Positions 14,802 through 22,038 of a DNA stretch of 23,220 nucleotides are shown here, piece after piece. Under the pieces are notes generated by a model. It was not told where the DNA came from. It saw nothing but the letters and a program-made list of their open reading frames with translations, and did no database searches. Position 1 is the first letter of the stretch; every line of letters starts with the position of its first letter. The position numbers were made by a program, and so were the translations under genes. The DNA is from Candidatus Mediterraneibacter gallistercoris (GTDB taxonomy: Bacteria; Bacillota_A; Clostridia; Lachnospirales; Lachnospiraceae), in assembly GCA_019119745.1 (NCBI GenBank), contig DWWI01000153.1, forward strand, positions 1-23,220, given 5' to 3'.

Positions 14802-15833
14802 TTAACACTCATCAGCAATCTTATAGATCAGTTTCTCTGTATCTTCCCAGCCGAGGCACGGATCTGTAATGGACTTTCCGTATACTCTGTTCTCATCGAT
14901 TTTCTGGCATCCTTCTTCCAGGTAACTCTCGATCATAACTCCCTTGACCAGTTTTTTGATTTCAGGATTATAGTTTCTGCTGTGGAGCACCTCGCTTACG
15001 ATTCGAATCTGTTCGCGGAACTGTTTATTAGAGTTGGAGTGATTTGCATCCACGATTGCGGCAGGATTTTTCAGTTCTCTCTGCTGATAGGCGTCAACAA
15101 GGCGTACCAGATCCTCATAATGATAGTTTGGAATACAAGTGCCGTATTTGTCTACGCCGCCTCTTAAAATCACATGGGCAAGGTCATTGCCGTCCGTTGT
15201 CACATCCATCCCGCGGTAAATAAATGTATGGGAACTCTGCGCAGCTACAACCGAATTAAGCATTACGGAAAAATCTCCGCTTGTAGGATTCTTCATTCCT
15301 ACCGGGATATCCATACTGCTTGCTGTCAGACGATGCTGCTGGTTTTCTACCGAGCGGGCTCCGATTGCCTCATATGATAAAATGTCGTCAAGATAACTTC
15401 TGTTCTCCGGATATAACATTTCGTCTGCCGCGGTCAGACCGCTCTCCTGGATCGCCCGGGTATGCATCTTCCGGATTGCAATGATGCCTGCCAGAAGATC
15501 CGGTGCCTGATCAGGTTCCGGCTGATGAAGCATTCCCTTATACCCTTCACCTGTTGTCCGCGGCTTATTTGTATAGATTCTGGGGATGATCATAAGTCTG
15601 TCAGAGACTTTTTCATTCACTCCGGCCAGACGGTTCACATATTCGCATACGGAATCTTCATTATCTGCCGAGCACGGTCCTACGATCACGATAAATTTAT
15701 CAGATTTCCCTGTGAAGATGTCTCTGATCTCACGGTCTCTTTTTTCTTTAATTCTGACAATATTTTCTGAAAGCGGATATTCCGCCTTTAAGTCTGCCGG
15801 CAGCGGCAGCTCTGCATTTACCTTCATTCCCAT
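14802..15833 (-). CDS. 3-deoxy-7-phosphoheptulonate synthase (DAHP synthase, AroF/G/H type)
   Basis: This enzyme condenses phosphoenolpyruvate and erythrose-4-phosphate, the first step of the shikimate pathway. From the ATG at 15833 it has 343 residues. Visible family motifs: VIVGPCSADN, IYTNKPRTTGEGYKG, ADEMLYPENRSYLDD followed by SYEAIGARSVENQQHR, VGMKNPTSGDF, and VDANHSNSNK near the metal and phosphate site. This is the class I alpha type found in E. coli AroF/AroG/AroH; which amino acid inhibits it cannot be read off. I chose 15833 because AGGAGA lies 7 bases upstream; an upstream in-frame ATG at 15866 falls inside a hairpin and adds 11 atypical residues. Together with pheA it serves aromatic amino acid synthesis. 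Confidence 0.95.
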   Translation of the reverse strand: MGMKVNAELPLPADLKAEYPLSENIVRIKEKRDREIRDIFTGKSDKFIVIVGPCSADNEDSVCEYVNRLAGVNEKVSDRLMIIPRIYTNKPRTTGEGYKGMLHQPEPDQAPDLLAGIIAIRKMHTRAIQESGLTAADEMLYPENRSYLDDILSYEAIGARSVENQQHRLTASSMDIPVGMKNPTSGDFSVMLNSVVAAQSSHTFIYRGMDVTTDGNDLAHVILRGGVDKYGTCIPNYHYEDLVRLVDAYQQRELKNPAAIVDANHSNSNKQFREQIRIVSEVLHSRNYNPEIKKLVKGVMIESYLEEGCQKIDENRVYGKSITDPCLGWEDTEKLIYKIADEC

Positions 15834-15850
15834 CTTTTCATCTCCTGTCG

Positions 15851-15917
15851 AAAAATATACCGGCATTCCTGACTTTCATTCAGACATTGCCGGTTTAACG
15901 CGGAGCTGAACTCCGCC
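15851..15917 (-). promoter_or_regulatory. Leader hairpins before DAHP synthase; possible terminator/attenuator
   Basis: On the minus strand two hairpins follow rnpB. The first is GCGGAG/CTCCGC (15916-15900) with a five-base loop. The second is ACCGGCA/TGCCGGT (15894-15859), with an inner CTGA/TCAG pairing, followed by TATATTTTT and then the ribosome site. The second looks like a weak intrinsic terminator just before the gene. It may end rnpB transcripts, attenuate the DAHP synthase gene, or both. A TATAAT at about 15943-15948 could start a separate transcript, but its -35 is poor. No T-box features were seen. Confidence 0.5.
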
Positions 15918-15952
15918 TTTCATTCTACCCATAGAATTCATATTATAAAAAT

Positions 15953-16306
15953 AGTGCCAAGCAAGACGATAAGCCGGGTTATGTCGTGGACGATCATCTG
16001 TCTAGGCGCAGCGTCGCCGCTGCGCTCAAGCGACCTACCTGAAACGTGACGGGCAGCCACATAGTTTCTATCCGGTCTTGCTTCGAATGGGGTTTACATG
16101 TGCCCCTGCTGTTACCAGCAGGGCGGTAGTCTCTTACACTGCCTTTCCACCCTTACCGGGCGAAATTCCCGGCGGTTTATTTCTGTTGCACTGGCCTTGG
16201 AGTCACCTCCACCGGACGTTATCCGGCATCCTGCCCTGTGAAGCCCGGACTTTCCTCGTCTGCAGCCTTTCGGCTCCTGCATCCGCGATCGTCTGTCTTA
16301 CTTGAC
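15953..16306 (-). ncRNA. rnpB: RNase P RNA (M1-type)
   Basis: The catalytic RNA that matures tRNA 5' ends. On the minus strand the universally conserved core is present: GAGGAAAGTCCGGGCT near the 5' end, ACAGAAA in the middle, the GGTAAGGGTGGAAAGG block, and the 3' part with CTTATCG. The P1 helix closes the ends: CAAGTAAGACAGACGAT (5') with ATCGTCTTGCTTGG (3'). I set the ends from P1 and the promoter, so each could be off by several bases. At about 354 bases it has normal length. It lies between rnhA and the DAHP synthase gene and has its own consensus promoter. Confidence 0.96.
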
Positions 16307-16316
16307 ACAATTATTA

Positions 16317-16345
16317 ATTATACTATTTTCAAACACCTTCGTCAA
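16317..16345 (-). promoter_or_regulatory. Consensus promoter for rnpB, -35 inside the end of rnhA
   Basis: On the minus strand TTGACG (16345-16340) and TATAAT (16322-16317) are 17 bases apart. The start is expected at about 16309, a few bases before the P1 helix of RNase P RNA. The -35 lies within the last codons of rnhA. Confidence 0.9.
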
Positions 16346-16802
16346 CAATAAGCTCATTTCCATCTGCCGCTGTCGTTGCAAGTTCATCACAGCGTTCATT
16401 CTGCGGATGTCCATCGTGTCCTTTCACCCAGTGAAATGTTACGCTGTGCTTTTCTTTGGCAGCAAGAAGCCTCTTCCAGAGATCGACATTTTTGACCGGT
16501 TCGTTTTTTCCTCTCTTCCAACCCTTTTTCAGCCAGCCGTCCACCCAATGCTGGTTGAATGCATTTACGACGTACTGGGAATCGGAATAAATCTCTACTG
16601 TACACGGACGATTCAACGCTTCCAGACCGGCGATCACCGCCATCAGCTCCATACGGTTGTTGGTAGTTCGCACATATCCCTGCGATATTTCCTTTACATG
16701 CAGCTCACCTTTTGTATCCACATACTCGAGTACACTGCCATAACCTCCGGGGCCGTCCGGATTTCCTCTGGCAGCTCCGTCTGTATATATTTTTACAAGC
16801 AT
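16329..16802 (-). CDS. rnhA: Ribonuclease HI
   Basis: A 157-residue enzyme that cuts the RNA strand of RNA-DNA hybrids. The catalytic acidic residues are in place: D8 in [11 protein letters not shown]52 in [17 protein letters not shown]74 in [12 protein letters not shown], and D139 in ERCDELA, with the assisting histidine in [12 protein letters not shown]. The basic protrusion [23 protein letters not shown] is also present, so this is the E. coli-like form. A GAGGAAG site precedes the ATG. It ends the punA-to-rnhA series, and its 3' end contains the rnpB promoter. Confidence 0.97.
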   Translation of the reverse strand: MLVKIYTDGAARGNPDGPGGYGSVLEYVDTKGELHVKEISQGYVRTTNNRMELMAVIAGLEALNRPCTVEIYSDSQYVVNAFNQHWVDGWLKKGWKRGKNEPVKNVDLWKRLLAAKEKHSVTFHWVKGHDGHPQNERCDELATTAADGNELIVDEGV

Positions 16803-16848
16803 ATTTTCTTCCTCATGATAATTATTAACTGTTCCATCTTTTTGGCGC

Positions 16849-17562
16849 TTACACTTCTATCAGAAATGTCTGTCCGGCGCGTTCAATCTTCACAATTCTG
16901 TCCCTATAGCTTTCCGTGCATTTCTCCAGCATAAGCCGGTCGAAAATATCATAATTTCCCCAGAAATGCATCGGGAATACATGCTTAACATCTGTCCGTT
17001 TCATAAAACAGTCCAGCCCCCAGCAGTACTGTTCGCCCAGTCTGGGGTCAACAGGGACAAAAGCGATATCAATCTTCTCCCCCTGGAGTTTATTGATCTC
17101 GGCCTGATATGTTCGCCGTATCATCTTGTTGAATACTTCCGGCTCTTCCTCCCAATGCCACCAGTTAAGATCCCCTGCATGATAGATTGTCCGGTTTCCG
17201 CTTCTGACCAGATACGCCACCCCCTGATCATTTGAGCGCAGTGTCCTTACTTTCATCCCGAATATCTCTTTTTCTTCATTCGGATCCACGGATATGATAT
17301 CATGGCATGCGGAAAAGCCGGCATTTAGGTATGCAGATGGATCGATATCCGACGACAGTATGAAACAGATTTCGGGGAAAATCTCCCTCAGCCGGAAGAT
17401 TTCTTTCCCGAAATGATCGTAATGCCCATGACTTACAAATACTGCCATCTTCTTGTCCCGGTTCCAATCGGGAAAGTCTCCTTTATAATAATCGAAAAGA
17501 CAGTATATATCTTCCATCTCCAGAAGAAATCCGCTATGTCCTAAATATGTCACCTTCATCAT
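16849..17562 (-). CDS. MBL-fold metallo-hydrolase, UlaG-like
   Basis: A 237-residue metallo-beta-lactamase-fold protein. The metal motif HGHYDH is at residues 45-50, a second metal region is [10 protein letters not shown], and a third conserved segment is [10 protein letters not shown]. The short N-terminus [12 protein letters not shown] is typical of the UlaG-like/YcgQ-type branch. The substrate cannot be inferred. Its ATG overlaps the stop of the upstream MoaB-like gene by four bases, so the two are translationally coupled. A second ATG follows at residue 2. It is 46 bases upstream of rnhA. Confidence 0.88.
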   Translation of the reverse strand: MMKVTYLGHSGFLLEMEDIYCLFDYYKGDFPDWNRDKKMAVFVSHGHYDHFGKEIFRLREIFPEICFILSSDIDPSAYLNAGFSACHDIISVDPNEEKEIFGMKVRTLRSNDQGVAYLVRSGNRTIYHAGDLNWWHWEEEPEVFNKMIRRTYQAEINKLQGEKIDIAFVPVDPRLGEQYCWGLDCFMKRTDVKHVFPMHFWGNYDIFDRLMLEKCTESYRDRIVKIERAGQTFLIEV

Positions 17563-18026
17563 AAGCTGATGTTCTCCACCACCTGTACTACTTCCGGCAG
17601 AATATATTCCATATCTTCTTTTGCTGTTTTTGCGCTCTCAGGCAGGGTTATTACAAGAGTTTTATTGCGTATTCCTGCTGCCATGGATTCCAGAATTGCT
17701 TTTTTAGAGTATCTGAGATTATATGCCCGAAGCGCTTCCGGTATTCCCGGCAGTAGTCTGTAAACTGTATCGGTAACCGCCTCCGCGGCGCAGTCCTCGT
17801 CTTCATACCCTATTGCCCCGGTCGTCAGAATAAGTTCTACGGATTCCGAATCTGCCAACTGTGTAATCACGGATGAAACAACCGCTTTTTCCTGAGGAAG
17901 TACTCCTGCTGCCCTGACCTCAAAACCCGCCTGCTCCAGAAGCCGTTTCAGCGCAGTCGCAGCCGCGCTTTCCGCCTTTGCCTTATATGCGCCTGTATCT
18001 ATCGCAAATATTGCTGCTCTCATCAT
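17559..18026 (-). CDS. MoaB/MogA-like molybdopterin-binding domain protein (divergent)
   Basis: A 155-residue protein with the MoaB/MogA fold. The order of motifs fits the family: AIFAIDTGAYKAKAES, then ILTTGAIGYEDEDCAAEAV (standard form TTGGTGxxxxD), then PGIPEALRAYNLRYSKKAILESMAAGIRNKTLVITLPES. The TTGGTG loop is altered to TTGAIG, and no other molybdenum cofactor gene is in the window. So it may be a true MogA-type adenylyltransferase or a paralogue with a different ligand. It overlaps the MBL-fold gene by four bases and follows the amidohydrolase gene by 39 bases. Confidence 0.8.
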   Translation of the reverse strand: MMRAAIFAIDTGAYKAKAESAAATALKRLLEQAGFEVRAAGVLPQEKAVVSSVITQLADSESVELILTTGAIGYEDEDCAAEAVTDTVYRLLPGIPEALRAYNLRYSKKAILESMAAGIRNKTLVITLPESAKTAKEDMEYILPEVVQVVENISL

Positions 18027-18065
18027 ATGTACCCCTTTCTGCTATTAAATACTCACTTCTAATAC

Positions 18066-19358
18066 TTACTCACCGAGAATGCGCTCAGCAATCCGGTTGG
18101 CATTCTCATAAATTTTTTCTTTCGTCTCCCCGATATGAAAATCACCGTCCTGATACAGTACCTTTCCATTGATCATCGTCATCTTTACATTCTGTTTGCT
18201 TGCGCTGTAGACTATATTTTTCTCGATATTATGGAGAGGCTGCATATTAGGCTGTGTAAGATCGATCATGATCAGATCTGCACATTTTCCCGGCGCGATC
18301 ATATCGCAGTCCGTCAGTCCCATCGCATGCGCGCCGTTTGTCACAGCCATCTCTAGAACATCCCTTGCAGGAACTGCCTCCGGATCATCACAGTATACCT
18401 TCTGAAGTCCGGTCACAAGGAACATTTCGCGGAACATATCCAGACAGTTGTTGCTGGCTGGTCCGTCCGTTCCTATAGCCACAGGAATGCCCAGATCAAG
18501 ATAACGTTTCACCGGTGCAACGCCGCTCGCAAGCTTTAAGTTGGATGCCGGATTTGTCACAACATAAATTCCGCGATTTTTTATAATGTCAAAGTCAGAC
18601 TCGTCCATATGCACCCCGTGGAACAGCACGGCGCCATGGCGGAACAGACCGAGTGAATCCATATATGCCACCGGCGACATTCCTGAACGCTCCCGGCATT
18701 CTTCAACCTCTTTTTTTGTCTCGGAACAGTGAACACAGACAGGAGCCTGATACTTGTCCGCTGTCTCAGCAAGACTTTCCATCAGTTCACGGCTCGTCGT
18801 GTACTCCGCATGAAAGCCCATCTGATAGGATACAAGACTGTTCTTGTCTTTATTATATTTCAGGTAATCATTCTCCACATCCTGCGCTGTACCGCCGAAA
18901 TCATTGATATCTCCGCAAAGTACCATACGAAATCCCATTTCTTCCGACGCTCTGGCAGTTTCATGTTTCAGCTTGTACATATCGAAGGAAGACGTAATTC
19001 CGCTGGTCAGGTATTCCAGAACCGCAAGTTTGGTCAGCCAGTATATATCGTCTTCTGTAAGTTTTGCCTCTGCGGGAAACACTTTGTCATACAGCCATTC
19101 CTGCAGCTTCATATCATCCGCATAAGAGCGCAGGAACGTCATCGGCGAATGCGTATGAGCATTTTTGAATCCCGGCATAATCAGATTGCCTTCCGCGTCA
19201 ATCTCATTGTCCCATATCCCGCCGTCTTTACCGCTCATATCGCCATCGCAGGGCTTTACACAGGAAATCCTGCCGTCTTCAATCTGGATTTCCCCTTTGA
19301 ATATCTTTCTGTTTTCTTCCATCGTCAGTATTCTTGCATTATATATTCTAGTTCTCAT
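18066..19358 (-). CDS. Amidohydrolase, MtaD/SAH-deaminase type (adenosine-related deaminase)
   Basis: A 430-residue amidohydrolase of the TrzN/MtaD group, which includes deaminases for S-adenosylhomocysteine, 5'-methylthioadenosine and 5'-deoxyadenosine. Metal-site residues are visible: HTH (68-70) in GFKNAHTHSPM, H183 in MGFHAEY, H210 in VHCSET, H247/H250 in FHGVHM, and D298 in GTDGPASNN. The C-terminal composite beta domain (PGKCADLIMID) is intact. It lies 10 bases downstream of purine nucleoside phosphorylase. Deamination of an adenosine-type nucleoside to an inosine-type product that the phosphorylase could split would make a salvage pair; this is inference. The exact substrate is not decidable here. 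Confidence 0.9.
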   Translation of the reverse strand: MRTRIYNARILTMEENRKIFKGEIQIEDGRISCVKPCDGDMSGKDGGIWDNEIDAEGNLIMPGFKNAHTHSPMTFLRSYADDMKLQEWLYDKVFPAEAKLTEDDIYWLTKLAVLEYLTSGITSSFDMYKLKHETARASEEMGFRMVLCGDINDFGGTAQDVENDYLKYNKDKNSLVSYQMGFHAEYTTSRELMESLAETADKYQAPVCVHCSETKKEVEECRERSGMSPVAYMDSLGLFRHGAVLFHGVHMDESDFDIIKNRGIYVVTNPASNLKLASGVAPVKRYLDLGIPVAIGTDGPASNNCLDMFREMFLVTGLQKVYCDDPEAVPARDVLEMAVTNGAHAMGLTDCDMIAPGKCADLIMIDLTQPNMQPLHNIEKNIVYSASKQNVKMTMINGKVLYQDGDFHIGETKEKIYENANRIAERILGE

Positions 19359-19368
19359 TTTTTCTCCC

Positions 19369-20190
19369 TCACATCTTCTGAATACTCTTTGTCACCAGAC
19401 GTTCAAATTCTCCGGATCTGCGGTCTGCGACCGACTGTACGTCCAGATGGCTCAGTTCCTCATCGGACAGACCGCTCGCCATATTGGAAATACAGGAAAT
19501 ACCGCATACGCGCACCCCGGCGTGACGTGCCGCGATTGCTTCACAGGCAGTGCTCATCCCCACTGCGTCTGCTCCGAGTACCGCGTACATCCTGATTTCC
19601 GCAGGGCTCTCAAAATTCGGTCCTGTGGTCTGAAGGTAAACGCCTTTCTTCAGGGAGATAGATTCCTCCTCTGCCGTCTCTTCAATCAGCTTCATCAGAT
19701 CTTCGTCATAAACATGCGTCATATCCGGAAAACGTTCACCCAGCTCGGAAACGTTTTCCCCTATCAGCGGTGACGGAACAAAACTTGATATCTGATCCGT
19801 GATCATCATAAAGTCGCCTACACGAAACTTTTGATTGATGCCGCCGGCCGCATTCGTCAGGAAAAGCACTTCAATCCCCATCCGCTTCATCAGCCGGGTC
19901 GGGAGCACTACATCCTCCATATCATAACCCTCATAATAATGCACACGGCCTTTCATTACAACTGCAGGAACATTTCCAACATATCCCAGCAGGAACCTTC
20001 CGTCATGGCCCTGTACGGTAGACACAGGGAATCCGGGGATATCACCATAGGGGATCTCCATCTCTACTTTCATATTCTTTGCATATCCGCCCAGTCCGGA
20101 TCCGAGAATAAGACCCACTCTGGGGACAAAATCAGTCAGTGACCGATAGTATTTATAGCATTTCTCAAGCTTTTCATATTGTCTGCTCAT
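19369..20190 (-). CDS. punA: Purine-nucleoside phosphorylase (trimeric, PNP class I)
   Basis: A 273-residue enzyme that splits inosine and guanosine-type nucleosides with phosphate into base and ribose-1-phosphate. Motifs: GSGLGG (30-35) for phosphate, GRVHYYEGY (81-89), LTNAAGGIN (111-119), TTGPNFESPAEIRM, the ribose and base contacts VGMSTACEAIAARHAG, and NMASG near the C-terminus in place of the asparagine that selects 6-oxopurines. This fits the trimeric type with preference for hypoxanthine and guanine nucleosides. The ATG has a perfect AGGAGG site. It is the first gene of the operon down to rnhA, with its own promoter. Confidence 0.96.
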   Translation of the reverse strand: MSRQYEKLEKCYKYYRSLTDFVPRVGLILGSGLGGYAKNMKVEMEIPYGDIPGFPVSTVQGHDGRFLLGYVGNVPAVVMKGRVHYYEGYDMEDVVLPTRLMKRMGIEVLFLTNAAGGINQKFRVGDFMMITDQISSFVPSPLIGENVSELGERFPDMTHVYDEDLMKLIEETAEEESISLKKGVYLQTTGPNFESPAEIRMYAVLGADAVGMSTACEAIAARHAGVRVCGISCISNMASGLSDEELSHLDVQSVADRRSGEFERLVTKSIQKM

Positions 20191-20234
20191 TATTATTCCT
20201 CCTAGTCACGCTGGCAGTTTATGCCTCAACTGGT

Positions 20235-20264
20235 ATTATATATCTTACCGATACAAGGCTTCAA
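20235..20264 (-). promoter_or_regulatory. Promoter of the punA operon with a palindrome over the -35
   Basis: On the minus strand TTGAAG (20264-20259) and TATAAT (20240-20235) are 18 bases apart. The -35 lies in a perfect palindrome, AAGGCTT-C-AAGCCTT (20255-20269), and a second palindrome, CACGAA-A-TTCGTG (20275-20287), is just upstream. Both are possible repressor sites. The leader to the ATG at 20190 is about 38 bases, too short for a purine riboswitch. Confidence 0.72.
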
Positions 20265-20277
20265 GCCTTACTTTCAC

Positions 20278-20451
20278 GAAATTCGTGTTTGTTGGACAGA
20301 AAAAAGATACTGCATAAGCTATGCATCGACTTCGAGAGGATGAGTTAAAGCGGGTCGGCATAGTGTTACAGTATCTTCTTTTTCTGCGTCCGCTGTTCGA
20401 TCAGTATGACATTTCTATCACAGCGTTGTCTGTTCAACAGACACGAATTTC
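20278..20451. repeat. Inverted-repeat element with 22-base ends and internal hairpins
   Basis: The left end (20278-20299, starting GAAATTCGTGTTTGTTGG) is complementary to the right end (20430-20451) at 20 of 22 positions. Inside are a stem CAGAAAAAAGATACTG/CAGTATCTTCTTTTTCTG (about 20297-20386, with a 2-base bulge), an inner stem CTATGC-CGAC/GTCGGCATAG, and a side hairpin CGCTGT/ACAGCG (about 20390-20425). No reading frame of note. It begins 2 bases after the spoIVA stop and reaches the punA promoter region. It could be a structured RNA or a small mobile repeat; I could not match it to 6S RNA or another known family. Confidence 0.7.
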
Positions 20452-20452
20452 C

Positions 20453-21925
20453 TCAGATTATGATACACACCAGCCCTCCATTAGTGTCATTCACAATCTT
20501 CTGCATGGAATCCTGCAGTTTCATCTGACTTTCATCTCCTATCATGGCAAGTTTATTCTTCATACCGTCCATAACTAATTCTTCTACCGTCTTTCCGAAG
20601 ATATTGGTGCCCCACACACCTTCGGGCGTCTCGCTCTCTTTTTTGATATAGTCCGCCAGATCCTGAGCCTGCTTCTCACTGCCTACGATCGGCGCGATCT
20701 CGGTCTCAATGTTGGCACGGATCATATGGATAGACGGCGCCTCCGAGCGGATCTTTACCCCGAACTTACTGCCCTGTTTGATAATGACCGGTTCCTCCAG
20801 CCTGATATCTTCTTTTGACGGTGTGACTACGCCGTACCCTTTCATCTTCACATTTGCGAACGCATCTTTCAGGCTGCTCAGCTCCTCTCTCATAGACGCG
20901 AGCTCTTTCACTGTAGAAATCAGTTCATATTCTCCATTGATCTGCGTGCCTGTAAGTTCGCTCAGCACCTCATAATAATAGGATTGTTCGTACCGGATCT
21001 GTATCCTGACTTTTCCCGTATCCATCTCGATCTGTTCCACCGTCATATCCCGGATATAAGGACTGTCCGCGCTCATCTCCTTTGAGACGATACTTCTCAC
21101 GTCTTCCAGATCATGCATAACCAAACGCACCTGTTCCAACAGGTCCTTCTTAATCCTGTGTTCCCGGGAAAGCATCTCCACCCATTTCGGAATATAAAAT
21201 TCTACCTCTGTGATCGGGAACTCATAGAGTACCTGGCGCATGATCTCATGAATATCCTCCGGTTTCATCTGCTCACAGTTGATAGGCACAACCGATGCAC
21301 CGTATTTCTGCTCCATCTCCTCCCGGAGCGCTTTTGTCTCCTCGGAATAAGGCTTCTTGCAGTTAAGAAGGATTAAGAAAGGCTTTCCGATAGATTTTAA
21401 CTCCCTGACTGTCTTTTCCTCTGCTTCTATGTAATTCTCTCTCGGCAGATCAGTCACACTTCCGTCCGTTGTCACGACAAATCCGATAGTAGCATGGTCA
21501 TGGATCACTTTCTGTGTTCCGATAGCCGCTGCTTTTGTAAACGGGATCTCATATTCAAACCACGGCGTCTTTACCTGCCGTTCCACATCATTCTCAATAT
21601 GTCCGGAAGCGCCTTCCACCATAAAGCCGACGCAGTCTATGAGACGGATCTTCACTTCCACGTCTTCGGAAAGTTTGACCATCGCCGCTTCCTTGGGCAC
21701 GAATTTCGGTTCCGTCGTCATGATCGTTGTTCCGGAAGCAGACTGGGGAAGTTCATCCTTTGTCCGCTCTCTGGCATGTTCATCCGTCATGTTCGGAAGA
21801 ACAAGAAGATCCATAAATCTTTTGATAAATGTGGATTTGCCTGTCCGCACCGGCCCTACAACACCGATGTATATTTCTCCATTCGTACGCGCTTTCATGT
21901 CTCTGTATACCTGAAATGAATCCAT
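20453..21925 (-). CDS. spoIVA: Stage IV sporulation protein A
   Basis: A 490-residue ATP-hydrolysing protein that polymerises on the outer forespore membrane as the base of the spore coat. The TRAFAC-like P-loop GPVRTGKS is at residues 24-31, followed by the family segments TTEPKFVP (59-75) and IRLIDCVGFMVEGASGH. A middle domain (about 240-400) and a C-terminal domain ending NGGLVCIII follow; the hydrophobic C-terminus is known in B. subtilis to help membrane targeting through SpoVM. A GGGGG ribosome site and a near-consensus SigE promoter precede it. It shows that the host makes endospores, or recently did. It lies downstream of plsY-gpsA, a common Firmicute order. Confidence 0.98.
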   Translation of the reverse strand: MDSFQVYRDMKARTNGEIYIGVVGPVRTGKSTFIKRFMDLLVLPNMTDEHARERTKDELPQSASGTTIMTTEPKFVPKEAAMVKLSEDVEVKIRLIDCVGFMVEGASGHIENDVERQVKTPWFEYEIPFTKAAAIGTQKVIHDHATIGFVVTTDGSVTDLPRENYIEAEEKTVRELKSIGKPFLILLNCKKPYSEETKALREEMEQKYGASVVPINCEQMKPEDIHEIMRQVLYEFPITEVEFYIPKWVEMLSREHRIKKDLLEQVRLVMHDLEDVRSIVSKEMSADSPYIRDMTVEQIEMDTGKVRIQIRYEQSYYYEVLSELTGTQINGEYELISTVKELASMREELSSLKDAFANVKMKGYGVVTPSKEDIRLEEPVIIKQGSKFGVKIRSEAPSIHMIRANIETEIAPIVGSEKQAQDLADYIKKESETPEGVWGTNIFGKTVEELVMDGMKNKLAMIGDESQMKLQDSMQKIVNDTNGGLVCIII

Positions 21926-21952
21926 AAAAATACCCCCTTATTCTGCTGATAC

Positions 21953-21981
21953 AATGTATGCACAGAATAGCGGGGGTATGA
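21953..21981 (-). promoter_or_regulatory. SigE-type sporulation promoter for spoIVA
   Basis: On the minus strand the -10 reads CATACATT (21960-21953), an exact match to the SigE consensus CATACAnT. The -35 reads TCATACC (21981-21975), five of seven matches to the SigE -35, with a 14-base spacer. The expected start is about 20 bases before the ATG. In B. subtilis spoIVA is a mother-cell SigE gene. Confidence 0.8.
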
Positions 21982-22038
21982 CATTTTATTTCCGCGGCCG
22001 GCAAGCCGGGAGAATACTCCTGCATCAGGGGCTCTGGC

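Noticed and set aside
15834..15866. Longer DAHP synthase start at 15866
   Set aside because: That ATG lies inside a hairpin, and the ATG at 15833 has AGGAGA at the right distance.
20191..20235. Purine riboswitch before punA
   Set aside because: The leader after the promoter is only about 38 bases and lacks the aptamer core.
20278..20451. Identification as 6S RNA
   Set aside because: The length is similar, but I could not find the central bubble arrangement or conserved 6S segments; the fold is branched.
21990..22010. Intrinsic terminator after gpsA
   Set aside because: CCGGC/GCCGG makes a short stem, but no T-tract follows on the minus strand.
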